Shown: positions 47,216 to 57,298, numbered from the stretch's first letter. The stretch: DNA of 64,000 nt from an uncultured Pseudomonas sp. (GCF_946885955.1 NZ_CAMPHI010000029.1:1-64000), one strand, 5' to 3'. Numbers and translations: made by a program. Notes: generated by a model not told the origin, from the sequence alone.

Positions 47216-47851
47216 TTATTCTCGACGAGCCAATAAGAGCCCAACTCCAGCACTGCCAAGTAGCCCAGAGCAGACTCTGTTGAATAAACGCCTCATTGGG
47301 GGGCGAGAGAACCAATGACGCAAAAACTTACCAAGGTATGCATATCCTGCAATTGCCACCAGTTCGAGTATCAAAAACAGCACGCCTAAAATTAGAAACT
47401 GAAAACCAGCATGGCCTGAAGGTTCAACAAACTGCGGAAGGAAAGCCGTGAAAATCAATACAGCCTTTGGATTTCCTGCCGCCAGCAAAAATTCCTGCCT
47501 TGCCAGCTGAAACAGACTCATATCCCCCTTTGCTTCGTTATCACTGTCAGAAGGATCTGCAATCCATAATTGGAAAGCCAACCAGAGTAGATATAGACCA
47601 CCGGTCACCTTGATAATAAAAAATAGCTCTTCAGAAGTGGCGAGGACTATTGAAAGTCCCGTCGCCGTCAGAGTAATCATACCGGCAAACGCGACAAGAC
47701 GACCGATCCCTGCGTAACAAGCAATTTGGAAACCGTAACGTTTTGCATTAGCCATTGAAAGAAGGTTATTTGGCCCAGGGGCCATATTTAGCGCAAAGCA
47801 GGCGGGTAAAAATAGCAATATTGTCATTAATGTCACGACTGCCTCCTCCAT
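47216..47851 (-). CDS. LysE/RhtB family amino acid exporter (cassette gene)
   Basis: A 211-residue inner membrane protein with six hydrophobic segments. The N-terminal family motif is ALNMAPGPNNLLSMANAKRYG (residues about 20-40), followed by GIGRLVAFAGM and FLLAAGNPKAVLIFTAFLPQF. The family exports amino acids or homoserine lactones. Codon use is A+T-rich compared with the chromosomal genes. GTTAGC on the minus strand lies only a few bases before the start codon, as expected for an integron cassette. The downstream recombination site is not clear. Confidence 0.82.
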   Translation of the reverse strand: MEEAVVTLMTILLFLPACFALNMAPGPNNLLSMANAKRYGFQIACYAGIGRLVAFAGMITLTATGLSIVLATSEELFFIIKVTGGLYLLWLAFQLWIADPSDSDNEAKGDMSLFQLARQEFLLAAGNPKAVLIFTAFLPQFVEPSGHAGFQFLILGVLFLILELVAIAGYAYLGKFLRHWFSRPPMRRLFNRVCSGLLGSAGVGLLLARRE

Positions 47852-47854
47852 GTA

Positions 47855-47991
47855 GAGCTAACGCTTCACTCGCCGGAAATGATGAATGCCCGCGAGAAAA
47901 TATTGGGAACGGTCGGCGCACTTACTAAATCAATCACTCTGACCCCATTGATTCAGTGAGTGAAGCGAACGATTTGAACCACTAGTTAGCG
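47855..47991 (-). repeat. Aberrant attC-like recombination site
   Basis: Read on the minus strand it opens with GCTAACTAGTGGTTCAAA and CGTTCGCTTC, as the two good attC sites do. It then diverges into AATCAAT / ATTGATT and unrelated sequence, and ends in GCGTTAGC at 47855. The total of about 137 bases suggests an attC enlarged or interrupted by an insertion, or two fused half-sites. The stop codon of the lipoprotein gene lies within its left end. Confidence 0.5.
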
Positions 47992-48500
47992 CCAAGCGAT
48001 TTATTATGCTTATATGCCGAGATCATTACAGTCTTTGACTGCTTTGAGTAAACTGCAGTTTGTACAGTGCTACCAAGTACTCTGTATCCTTCGTCTGATT
48101 TTGACGCAATAGCAGCTCTTAAACTTAAGTCTGTATCTTCACCATCATAAAGCCAGTGAGGCGAGCTGTCTGTCACTTCTACGGATTCGGTGTATCCCGT
48201 CCACTGGTAAGCGGAAATTATTTCACCGTTGGGGTCTTTGAAATTTACCAATTCAAATTTTGCATTTTCGTCAAAGATAATAACCTTTCTACTATCTTCA
48301 TAACCGACAATGGCAATATTAGCCAAAGAATATGGGGTAAGAAGCGTGAATTTAAAACGAACATGCGCACCCTCTAATACGGGCCCTGCAAAAGTAATCG
48401 TTACTTCAGGCGGGCTATCTGTCAGTCTACTATGTTGAGGTGTAGAACAAGCTGTGAGCATTAAGAGTGAAAAAAGTACTGCTGGTAGAGCAATTTTCAT
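47982..48500 (-). CDS. Hypothetical lipoprotein (cassette gene)
   Basis: A 172-residue predicted lipoprotein with signal MKIALPAVLFSLLMLTAC (lipobox LTAC, Cys18). The mature part is beta-rich (VTITFAGPVLEGAHVRFKFTL, VIIFDENAKFELVNF, YRVLGSTVQTAVYS) and matches no family I recognise. Its stop codon is embedded in the left end of the attC-like site that follows, and a good attC precedes it, so it has the form of an integron cassette. A+T-richer than the chromosome. Confidence 0.7.
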   Translation of the reverse strand: MKIALPAVLFSLLMLTACSTPQHSRLTDSPPEVTITFAGPVLEGAHVRFKFTLLTPYSLANIAIVGYEDSRKVIIFDENAKFELVNFKDPNGEIISAYQWTGYTESVEVTDSSPHWLYDGEDTDLSLRAAIASKSDEGYRVLGSTVQTAVYSKQSKTVMISAYKHNKSLGAN

Positions 48501-48524
48501 AAAACAACCTTAGATATCAATCAG

Positions 48525-48600
48525 TGCTAACGTTTGGTTAAGGGGCGGGCTTTAGCCCGTCCCAGTGAGCGCAGCGAACGGTTTGAACCAGTTGTTAGTG
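48525..48600 (-). repeat. Integron attC site (76 bp)
   Basis: On the minus strand it runs from CACTAAC (48600-48594) to GTTAGCA (48531-48525), with a central GACGGGCTAAAGCCCGCC palindrome and the half-sites GGTTCAAAC and TTAACCAAAC. It is 67 of 76 bases identical to the attC at 49026-49101. It terminates the cassette encoding the 134-residue protein. Confidence 0.85.
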
Positions 48601-48605
48601 CACAC

Positions 48606-49010
48606 TCACACGGATTTTGAAATTTCTTTTAAATCTGTTTCTGATGAGATTTCTTTATTTTTGTCGACAATTTTTTTGTATTTATCCATCATCGCGACTA
48701 TTGCTGAATTTTCCGGATCAATTGTCCCTTCTAGAGCACTAGTTAAATTACCTAGTTCTGCAACGTCGTCACGCGCACGGATATATATTTGAAATAAATT
48801 CAAGTCGGCAGCGCTTGAGGGTTGTGGCAGTAGGGAAATTTGATGTTGCCATGCTTGCTGCTTATGAACTGCCGACGCATGTATTCCAGCAAATAAATAC
48901 TGAAGCTCATTTTTTCTTTTTTTTGTTTCATTGATTATAGCTGCTTGATATACAGCAATGCTGGTTCCAATGACTCCGACCAGTAATCCGATTGTCTCAA
49001 CTGCTGTCAT
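48606..49010 (-). CDS. Hypothetical membrane-anchored protein (cassette gene)
   Basis: A 134-residue protein from the ATG at 49010, preceded by AGGT; a GTG six codons upstream lies inside the preceding attC. One N-terminal membrane segment (TIGLLVGVIGTSIAVYQAAII) is followed by a basic stretch (NETKKRKNELQY) and a helical cytoplasmic domain ending EISSETDLKEISKSV. I do not recognise the family. It is flanked by two nearly identical attC sites, the strongest evidence that it is a mobile cassette. Confidence 0.65.
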   Translation of the reverse strand: MTAVETIGLLVGVIGTSIAVYQAAIINETKKRKNELQYLFAGIHASAVHKQQAWQHQISLLPQPSSAADLNLFQIYIRARDDVAELGNLTSALEGTIDPENSAIVAMMDKYKKIVDKNKEISSETDLKEISKSV

Positions 49011-49025
49011 ATCAATACCTGTGGG

Positions 49026-49101
49026 CACTAACGTTTGGTTAAGGGGCGGGCTTTAGCCCGTCCCAGTGAGCGAAGCGAACGTTTTGAACCACTAGTTAAG
49101 C
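49026..49101 (-). repeat. Integron attC site (76 bp)
   Basis: On the minus strand GCTTAAC (49101-49095), TAGTGGTTCAAA, a central hairpin with GACGGGCTAAAGCCCGCC, TTAACCAAAC and GTTAGTG (49032-49026). The TAA stop of the gene at 49096 lies inside the GCTTAAC box, a hallmark of cassette genes. It resembles the attC family of pseudomonad chromosomal integrons. Confidence 0.88.
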
Positions 49102-49482
49102 GGCCTGCAAACCATCGCTATTTCTCCAATACAATGTTGACTCGTACTGGAATGAAACTACAAGATTAGCATCTGACTTGGTTGTAAGGATTTTTACAAA
49201 ACGTTCTAAATCACCAAGCGCAGAAAAACCTTCTGGCTCCGGCCCTTTTATTCGTATGTAGCAGCGAATAGCTACAGGGAAGGTCATGCCTTTAGTGTCT
49301 TCCGCGTATAGCGCATGGTCATTTAGTTCGCACGCGGCCCTCACTGATAATCCGGACTCGAAAATTCCTTCCACCGTATGGTCGTCATTGTCTGTATCCA
49401 GTACGCCGAGTTCGCTCAATGTCGTAGAGATAGTGGTTATTGAAAGTCGCTCATCGGCTTCAAGGTGAATGTCGAGACTCAT
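49096..49482 (-). CDS. Hypothetical protein (cassette gene, first in array)
   Basis: A 128-residue acidic soluble protein (MSLDIHLEADERLSITTIST, VEGIFESGLSVRAACEL, IRCYIRIKGPEPEGFSALGD) with an alternating beta/alpha look and no recognised motif. The size and acidity are like those of immunity proteins, but that is a guess. A GTTAGGC core site lies 8-14 bases before its ATG and a good attC follows it, so both borders of the cassette are visible. Confidence 0.65.
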   Translation of the reverse strand: MSLDIHLEADERLSITTISTTLSELGVLDTDNDDHTVEGIFESGLSVRAACELNDHALYAEDTKGMTFPVAIRCYIRIKGPEPEGFSALGDLERFVKILTTKSDANLVVSFQYESTLYWRNSDGLQAA

Positions 49483-49489
49483 TTTTTTA

Positions 49490-49535
49490 GCCTAACAGTG
49501 ATTAGACGGAGTCCCGCCATAACGAATATCGACGA
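49490..49535 (-). other. attI-like or orphan core recombination site at the array head
   Basis: On the minus strand GTTATGGCGGGACTCCG is followed by TCTAATCACTGTTAGGC, ending in the canonical GTTAGGC core (49496-49490) just upstream of the first cassette gene. This could be an attI site or the end of a lost attC. No integrase gene is found beside it. Confidence 0.45.
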
Positions 49536-50058
49536 ATTCCGCATAAGCACAGCCATATCAAACCAATGTCTTCGAAAAATCATTTGCCTATTCCCTCCCT
49601 GAAATTTCCGCAATCGCTTGGCTCCCACCTGTCACCCGGCCCAAGGCTGCGGCATATCGCTATCAGTTCGGTTTGAACCATAGCCGTCGATTGTTCGGTT
49701 CAGCAAGCCGCGTTTCTCTTGGCGACTGGCGCCTCAGAAAAACGCATAACCGCATCGATCTGAAACGTAGAGCCAGTGAGTTTTTCGTTGCGTACGTCTA
49801 GGCAGGACAGGCGCCGCGCCAGCGATGGGGTGTCGGGCACCCGTAGGGTGGGTTAGCGGCGCTGAGCGCAGAGCAATCAGGCACCGCAGGGGTGGTGCGG
49901 CGCGTAACCCACCACGCGATATACCGCGTTGCGCCGATGGTGGGTTACGGCGCAGTGGATTTTGCGGAGTCATCGCGAGTGGCTGCATGCGCCTAACCCA
50001 CCCGGAAAGCCGCTTAACCGGGGGCTGATCCCTGTGCGGCACTCGCCGGCCGACGGCT
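49497..50058. other. Gene-free region at the head of the cassette array
   Basis: A 562-base stretch without a credible gene on either strand, where an integron integrase would be expected. 49500-49740 is unremarkable. 49843-50004 carries the GTAGGGTGGGTTA repeat described separately. Confidence 0.5.
49843..50004. repeat. GTAGGGTGGGTTA-type inverted repeat cluster
   Basis: GTAGGGTGGGTTAGCGGCGC at 49843, CGCGTAACCCACC near 49901, TGGTGGGTTACGGCGC near 49939 and GCGCCTAACCCACC near 49989 form alternating inverted copies of one unit. It separates the cassette block from the aau genes. Confidence 0.7.
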
Positions 50059-51364
<1,306 letters not shown>

Positions 51365-51381
<17 letters not shown>

Positions 51382-53299
51382 CACTGTTCTCACGGCTGGG
51401 GGCGGACTTGGGCAGGCGCAGTTCGAAGGCGCTGCCGCCACTTGGCGGGTGTTGCACGGTGAGGCTGCCGGAGGCTGCGGCCGCCAGGCTGGCGGACAGC
51501 GTCAGGCCCAGGCCCAGGCCTTTTTCGCCGGGTTTGGTGGTGAAGAAGGGTTCGAACAGATGGCTGCGTGCGTCCGGCGCGATGCCCGGGCCGTTGTCGC
51601 GCACGCTGAACAGATAGCGCTCGCCGTCGTCCTGGCCGCTGAGCCAGAGCTGGCGATCGTCCTGCTCGCTCAGCGCATCCAGGGCGTTGGCGATCAGGTT
51701 GACGAGTATTTGCTCCAGGCGGGTCTGGTCGATGGTCAGGCGGATATCGCCCTGTGACTGGTCCTGCAGATAGTCGCGGTGAATCTGCACGGCTTGCTGC
51801 TCCAGGCGCGGTTGCAGCAACAGCAGGGCGGCATCCACCGCCTGGCGCAGGTTGGCTTCGCCGCGGTCGCCTTCGCGGCGGGCGAAGGCGCGCAGGCTGC
51901 CGGTGATCTTGCCCATGCGGTCGACCAGTTCGTTGATCGTTTGCAGGTTGGCGCTGGCGGTATCCAGCGCGCCGCGTTGCAGGAAGCGCACGGTATTGCC
52001 GGACAGGGTGCGCAGCGCCGCCAGGGGTTGGTTGAGCTCATGGGCGATATTGGTCGACATGCGCCCGATCACCGCCAGCTTGCCGGCCTGTACCAATTCG
52101 TCCTGGGCTTGGCGCAGGGTGGTTTCGGCCTGTTGGCGTTCGCTTATTTCGGCCTTCAGGCGCTCGTTGCTGGCCTGCAAGTCGACGGTGCGTTCGGCGA
52201 TCTTGCGTTCCAGCTCGTTGTTCGCCCGTTCGAGTGCTTCGCGGGCGGCGAGGCGGGTGGCGATCACCTTGCGTCGTTCATTCCAGGCGATCAGCAAGAA
52301 TGCCAGCAAGGCGCAGACCACGGACGCCAATATGGCTTGGCTCATGGCCGTGCGGTGCAGGTCGCGCAGCGGGGTGAGCAGGGTCAGGCGCCAGGGCGTG
52401 TCGTCCAGCGGCCGCGATTGCGCCAGATACTCGATCGGTCGGGGTTGCTTGGAGGTGCCTTCGGCATCGGCGAAGGTGACTTGTTCGAGGCCGTTGCCCA
52501 GGGATTGGCGCGCCAGCGGTTGCAACTCCTCCAGGGCGTGCCAGTAATATTGCAGGCTGCGCGCCAGGCGCTCGCGGGTGTGCGGCCCCAAGCGGTGGAT
52601 GGCCTTGAGCCGTCGCGTCGGGTTGCTGGAAAGAATGATGATGCCGTTCTCGTCGCTGACATAGGCTTGCAACTGCGCGCGTTGCCAGCGCCGCTCCAGC
52701 ATATCGAGGCGCACCTTGACCACCGCCACGCCGATCAACCGCAGGCCGTCCTTGAGGCCATGGGCCAGGTAATAGCCGGGTTCGCCGGTGGTGCTGCCGA
52801 TGCCGTAGAAGCGTCCGGGCTTGCCTTGCAAGGCATCCTGGAAATAGGAGCGAAACGACAGGTCCTCGCCGAGAAAGCTGTTCGGTTCGCGCCAGTTGCT
52901 GGTGGCGAGCACCCGACCGCTGGTGTCCAGTACATAGATGGCCAGGCTGCCGCTGCGCTGGTTGAGGCCTTCGAGGAACTCGTTGACCTGATCGCGGCGG
53001 TAGACGGTCGGCGTTTTCAGCAAACGCCCGACGCTGTAGTCCAGCTCCAGCAGGCTGGGCAGGTAGGTGTATTTGGTGATTTCGCTCTCGACCGCGCGGG
53101 CGTTGAGTTCGAGCTGGCGTTCGCCGCTCTCGGCCAGGGCGCGGATGCCGATGCCTTCGCTGATGTGATAGCCCGCGTAGCCGCAACTGAGCACCAGCAG
53201 GAGCATCAGCAGGGTCAGCAGCAGGCGTGGAGCGATGCGAGATTTCACGGTCAGGACTGGCGGCAGGGCGCGGAGGCTGGCGATGTGGCATTGCATCAT
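51365..53299 (-). CDS. aauS: Sensor histidine kinase AauS
   Basis: Membrane kinase for acidic amino acids, partner of AauR. It has 644 residues from the first of two adjacent ATGs after GAGGAGGGACT. A membrane segment near 25-45 (LLLTLLMLLLVLSCGYAGY) and a second near 310-330 (AILASVVCALLAFLLIAW) bound a large periplasmic double-Cache-type sensor. A coiled coil (ANNELERKIAERTVDLQAS) leads to HisKA with His in STNIAHELNQPLAALR. The HATPase has LIANALDALSEQ, VRDNGPGI and GLGLGLTLS. The order and overlap with aauR indicate one transcript. Confidence 0.9.
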
Positions 53300-53441
53300 A
53301 GTCCCTCCTCGCTGGGTAGGTGCGGTGTGTGAGCGCAAACCCTGGGCGGGACCGGGCAGCGCGTCGCTTTCGCGGTGCTGCGGTTGCCGCTCGGCTTGGC
53401 CGATCGCCGCTAAAGCGCCTCCTACAAAAAGCGTTCGGTGC

Positions 53442-53498
53442 GTAGCCCGGATGCAATCCGGGAGATTCAGCGTCCTCCCCGGATTGCATCCGGGCTAC
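53442..53498. repeat. REP pair upstream of aauS
   Basis: GTAGCCCGGATGCAATCCGG (53442 onward) and its inverted partner ending GCATCCGGGCTAC (53498). It lies in the 346-base gap between aatP and aauS, which has no gene. Confidence 0.8.
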
Positions 53499-53610
53499 CA
53501 GGGCGAACCGTGGGAGGGGCCGGGCGGTGTACCGACTTAGCCGCGATGCTGTTGCCGTCCGCGCTGGTCAGTCGCCGCTGAAGCGCACTCCCACAAAAAG
53601 TGCTCAGTTT

Positions 53611-53635
53611 GTAGGGCGGGTGAAACCCGCCCTAC
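53611..53635. terminator. Perfect hairpin after aatP
   Basis: GTAGGGCGGGT and ACCCGCCCTAC pair exactly around GAA, 11 bases past the aatP stop codon. It would fold strongly in the aat transcript and is also a member of the GTAGGG repeat group. There is no T run. Confidence 0.55.
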
Positions 53636-53645
53636 AGGACAGCGA

Positions 53646-54380
53646 TCAGTGCTGGAGGATCTTCGCCAGGAACTGCTGCGCGCGGTCCGAGCGCGCCGAG
53701 ACGTCGCCGAAGAACTCTTCCTTGGGGCAGTCTTCGACGATCTGCCCGGCGTCCATGAATATCACCCGGTCGGCGACCTTGCGCGCAAAGCCCATTTCGT
53801 GGGTCACGCACATCATGGTCATGCCCTCGTTGGCCAGCTGCACCATGACGTCGAGCACTTCGTTGACCATCTCCGGGTCGAGCGCCGAGGTCGGTTCGTC
53901 GAACAGCATCACCACCGGGTCCATGGCCAGGGCGCGGGCGATCGCCACCCGTTGTTGCTGGCCGCCGGAGAGCTGGCCGGGATGCTTGTGCGCGTGGGCG
54001 GCCAGGCCGACCCGCTCGAGCAGTTGCAGGCCCTTGGCGTTGGCTTCTTCCTTGCTGCGGCCGAGTACCTTGATCTGGGCGATGCTGAGGTTCTCGGCGA
54101 TGCTCAGGTGTGGGAACAGTTCGAAGTGCTGGAACACCATGCCGACCCGCGAGCGCAGCTTCGGCAGGTTGGTGCTGGGGGCGGAGATCGATGTCTCGTC
54201 GACCACGATATCGCCCTTCTGGAACGCCTCCAGAGCGTTGACGCATTTGATCAGCGTCGACTTGCCCGAACCGGACGGCCCGCACACCACCACCACTTCG
54301 CCTTTCTTCACTTCAGTGCTGCAATCGGTCAGCACCTGGAAGTCCCCATACCACTTGTAGACATTCTTGATCGAGATCAT
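53646..54380 (-). CDS. aatP: Acidic amino acid ABC transporter ATP-binding protein AatP
   Basis: ATPase of the glutamate/aspartate importer (GltL-type), 244 residues. Walker A is GPSGSGKST (near 34-42), the Q-loop is in [12 protein letters not shown], the signature is LSGGQQQRV, Walker B is [15 protein letters not shown] and the switch is in VTHEMGFA. It overlaps aatM by 4 bases and is the last gene of the aatJ-Q-M-P operon. Confidence 0.95.
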   Translation of the reverse strand: MISIKNVYKWYGDFQVLTDCSTEVKKGEVVVVCGPSGSGKSTLIKCVNALEAFQKGDIVVDETSISAPSTNLPKLRSRVGMVFQHFELFPHLSIAENLSIAQIKVLGRSKEEANAKGLQLLERVGLAAHAHKHPGQLSGGQQQRVAIARALAMDPVVMLFDEPTSALDPEMVNEVLDVMVQLANEGMTMMCVTHEMGFARKVADRVIFMDAGQIVEDCPKEEFFGDVSARSDRAQQFLAKILQH

Positions 54381-55045
54381 ACGGCTAACCTTCTTTGCAG
54401 ATGCTTGACCAGCAGCGAGGCGGCGAAGCTGATTGTGAAATAGACCAGGCCGGCGAAGATCAGGAACTCATGGGCCTGGCCGATGATGTCGCCACGCGAG
54501 CGCGAGGCGTTGAGGAAGTCCATCAACCCCACGGTGTAAACCAGCGAGGTGTCCTGGAACAGGATGATGCTTTGTTGCAACAGCAGCGGGGTCATCTTGC
54601 GGAACGCCTGGGGCAGGATGATCAGCCGCATGCATTGGCCGTAGCTCATGCCCAGCGCGCTGGCCGCGCCCATCTGGCCACGGGGGATGGCCTGGATGCC
54701 GGCGCGGACGATTTCGCAGAAGTACGCCGCCTCGAACATGATGAACGCCACCAGGCAGGAGCTGAACGCACCAATCGGGGTGTCCTCGCCGGTAATCGCG
54801 CGCAGCAGGAACGGCACCGCGAAGTAGAACCAGGTGATCACCAGCAGCAGCGGAATCGAGCGGAAGTAGCTGACGTAGGTGGCGGCGATCTTGGTCAGCA
54901 GCTTGTCGTCGGACAAGCGCATCAGCGCCAACAGGGTGCCCAGCACCACACCACCGAGCACGCCCATGACCATCAACTGCAGGGTCAACAGCATGCCTTC
55001 CAGAAGGCCGGGCAGCGCCGGCAGGATTGCACTGAAGTCCATCAT
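54377..55045 (-). CDS. aatM: Acidic amino acid ABC transporter permease AatM
   Basis: Inner membrane permease of the HisM/GltK type, 222 residues, with about five membrane segments. The transport signature is [20 protein letters not shown], preceded by [19 protein letters not shown]. It overlaps both neighbours (aatQ and aatP) by 4 bases each. Confidence 0.94.
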   Translation of the reverse strand: MMDFSAILPALPGLLEGMLLTLQLMVMGVLGGVVLGTLLALMRLSDDKLLTKIAATYVSYFRSIPLLLVITWFYFAVPFLLRAITGEDTPIGAFSSCLVAFIMFEAAYFCEIVRAGIQAIPRGQMGAASALGMSYGQCMRLIILPQAFRKMTPLLLQQSIILFQDTSLVYTVGLMDFLNASRSRGDIIGQAHEFLIFAGLVYFTISFAASLLVKHLQRRLAV

Positions 55046-55788
55046 TTACCTCCCATGGCGATCAGGCCCGGCACCGCGACACGCTTCTCGATCGTACGCA
55101 TCAGCAGCATCAGGCCCATGTTCAAGGTGAAATAGATCAGCGTCGCCAGGGTGAAGGCTTCGAACAGGTTGGCGCTGAATTCGGCGGTCTGCTTGGTTTG
55201 CGCCAGCAGCTCCATCAGGCCGATCAAGGAGGCCACCGAGGAGTTCTTGAAGATGTTCAGAAACTCGCTGGTCAGCGGTGGAATGATGATGCGGAAGGCC
55301 TGCGGCAAGAGCACGTTGCTGTAGATCTGCGGCAGCCTGAAACCCATCGCGTAGGCGGCCGCGGTCTGTCCCTTGGGCAGCGCCTGGATGCCGGTGCGCA
55401 CCTGCTCGCAGACTCGCGCGGCGGTGAACAGGCCGAGGCACACGACCACGCTGAGGTAGGCCGAGGTCGCTGGGTTCAAGTCTTGCTTGAACCACATTTC
55501 CAGCGGCTCGGGCAGCAGGTCCGGTACCAGGAAGTACCAGAGGAACAGCTGTACCAGCAGCGGTACGTTGCGGAAGATTTCCACATAGGTGGTGGCGATG
55601 CCGCTGACCCAGCGGTTCGGCACCGTGCGCATCACGCCCAGCAATGTGCCGAGCGTCAATGCGACTATCCAGCCGGCCAGGGCGATGGCGATGGTCCAGC
55701 CCAGGCCGGTGAAAAACCAGTCCAGGTAGATCTCGCTGCCGATGCCGGTGGCCTTGAAAAAGACGCCCCAGTCCCAGTTGTAATTCAT
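55042..55788 (-). CDS. aatQ: Acidic amino acid ABC transporter permease AatQ
   Basis: Inner membrane permease of the GltJ type, 248 residues, with about five membrane segments. The signature region is AAAYAMGFRLPQIYSNVLLP and the preceding ARVCEQVRTGIQALPKGQ. The N-terminus NYNWDWGVFFKATGIGSE is typical of GltJ. About 210 bases separate it from aatJ, containing no gene. Confidence 0.94.
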   Translation of the reverse strand: MNYNWDWGVFFKATGIGSEIYLDWFFTGLGWTIAIALAGWIVALTLGTLLGVMRTVPNRWVSGIATTYVEIFRNVPLLVQLFLWYFLVPDLLPEPLEMWFKQDLNPATSAYLSVVVCLGLFTAARVCEQVRTGIQALPKGQTAAAYAMGFRLPQIYSNVLLPQAFRIIIPPLTSEFLNIFKNSSVASLIGLMELLAQTKQTAEFSANLFEAFTLATLIYFTLNMGLMLLMRTIEKRVAVPGLIAMGGK

Positions 55789-55998
55789 TTTGGGTTCCCC
55801 TCGGGTAGAGCCGATACGAAGTGCAGGCGGATCAGGGGGCAGGCGCCGACCTACCCCGCTGCTTGTGGCAGCGGCGCCCCCTGATCCTATCGGGTGAAAG
55901 CGGGAGGTCGGGCGGGTGAACGATGCAGCGCGTCACCCCGTCCGGGTCACTCCCTGGTTCCCACACCACGCGCTTTGTGGACGCGCGGTGTCACCGGG

Positions 55999-56913
55999 TC
56001 AAATCTGCTCGGCAGACTTGTCGGTGGGCGTGGCGATGAGTTTTTTCAGCTCATTGCTCATGGGGAAATTCAGGTTGAGATTTTTCGGTGCGATGGGCTG
56101 CATGAACCACTTGTCGTAGATCGAGGTGATTTCGCCCGACTTGTAGGTGGCGCTGATCGCACCATCGACCACTTGCTTGAACGCCGGGTCACCCTTGCGC
56201 AGCATGCAGCCGTAGATCTCGAACGATTGCGGGGTGCCGACCACGGCCCAGTCGTCCGGCTTCTTGGCTTTGGCCATTTCGCCGTAGAGCAGCGCGTCGT
56301 CCATCATGAAGGCGACTGCGCGGCCGGATTCGAGCATCAGGAAGGACTCGCCATGGTCCTTGGCCGAGATGATGTTCATGCCCATCTGCTTCTCGGCGTT
56401 CATGATCTTCAGCAGGCGCTCGGAGGTGGTGCCGGCGGTGGTCACCACGTTCTTGCCCTTGAGCTGGGCGAAGTCTTCGATGCCGCTGCTCTTCTTCGCC
56501 AGCAGGCGGGTGCCCACTTCGAAGATGCCAACCGAGAAGTCCACCTGCTGCTGGCGCTCGACGTTGTTGGTGGTGGAGCCGCATTCCAGATCGACCGTGC
56601 CGTTCTGCACTAGCGGGATACGGGTCTGCGAGGTGACCAGGTTATAGCGGACCTTCAGCTCCGGCATGCCCAGTTGCTGTTTGATCGCCTCGACCACTTT
56701 CATCTGCAGGTCATGGGAGTAGCCCATGGGCTGGCTCGGGTCGTTGCCGAAGTAGGAGAACGGAATGGAGGCGTCGCGGTGACCCAGGGTGATGGTGCCC
56801 GACTCCTTGATCTTCTTCAGGGTGCCGGTCAGTTCCGCGGCCAGTACCGGGGCGCTGAGCAGGGTGGCGGCCAGGGCCATGGCGACAGCGCGGGAAAGAG
56901 TGCTCTTGGTCAT
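55999..56913 (-). CDS. aatJ: Acidic amino acid-binding periplasmic protein AatJ
   Basis: Glutamate/aspartate-binding protein (GltI family), 304 residues, with signal peptide MTKSTLSRAVAMALAATLLSAPVLAA. Family blocks are TLKKIKESGTITLGHRDASI, PFSYFGNDPSQPMGYSHDL, VDLECGSTTNNVERQQQVDFS and ILAKKSSG-like FEVGTRLLAKKSSG. The start was chosen at the signal peptide; 38 open codons upstream overlap the promoter. A sigma-54 promoter and paired palindromes lie upstream, consistent with AauR control. Confidence 0.95.
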   Translation of the reverse strand: MTKSTLSRAVAMALAATLLSAPVLAAELTGTLKKIKESGTITLGHRDASIPFSYFGNDPSQPMGYSHDLQMKVVEAIKQQLGMPELKVRYNLVTSQTRIPLVQNGTVDLECGSTTNNVERQQQVDFSVGIFEVGTRLLAKKSSGIEDFAQLKGKNVVTTAGTTSERLLKIMNAEKQMGMNIISAKDHGESFLMLESGRAVAFMMDDALLYGEMAKAKKPDDWAVVGTPQSFEIYGCMLRKGDPAFKQVVDGAISATYKSGEITSIYDKWFMQPIAPKNLNLNFPMSNELKKLIATPTDKSAEQI

Positions 56914-57001
56914 GCTGATCCTCACTATTGTTGTTTTGTGCTGGCCGGGGCGATGCGAGCCATCGGCAGGGGAAAGCGCCGGCTTTCCTGTAGTGAGGTA
57001 G

Positions 57002-57017
57002 AGCAGGGAGCGTGCCA
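57002..57017 (-). promoter_or_regulatory. Sigma-54 promoter of aatJ
   Basis: On the minus strand TGGCACGCTCCCTGCT has GG and GC separated by exactly 10 bases, matching the -24/-12 pattern. It lies about 90 bases before the aatJ start codon. Confidence 0.82.
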
Positions 57018-57103
57018 GTCTTTTCAAGTGTCTGGTTTTATACTCAAGTAATTGAAAATAAAGATAAAAATTAATTTAAGCGCCCGGCGAGTCGAGCGTC
57101 TCG

Positions 57104-57148
57104 TTCGCCAAAGCGAATCCGCGGCCTGGTGGCGGTCGGAAAACCGAA
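57104..57148. promoter_or_regulatory. Paired AauR-type upstream activating sequences
   Basis: TTCGCCAAAGCGAA (57104-57117) and, on the minus strand, TTCGGTTTTCCGAC (57148-57135) share the layout of 5-base arms around 4 bases. From memory the P. putida AauR site is TTCGGNNNNCCGAA. The two sites are 31 bases apart, about three helical turns, and 87 bases or more upstream of the sigma-54 promoter. Confidence 0.65.
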
Positions 57149-57199
57149 CGCTAGTCTTGAGCCAGACCAAGCGGAGGTTCGCGTTTTACCGGGTGCTGT

Positions 57200-57231
57200 G
57201 TAGGGCGGACATGGCGAAGCCTTGTCCGCCG
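57200..57231. repeat. GTAGGGCGGACATGGCGAAG-type repeat, half copy
   Basis: GTAGGGCGGACATGGCGAAG then CCTTGTCCGCC forms a hairpin. The same unit with its inverted partner is at 57859-57934. Confidence 0.65.
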
Positions 57232-57298
57232 AATGTCCAGGCTGTCGCGCAAGTGCACGATTTCCCGAAGGTCAATCGCGGCTAAAGCCCCTCCCACT

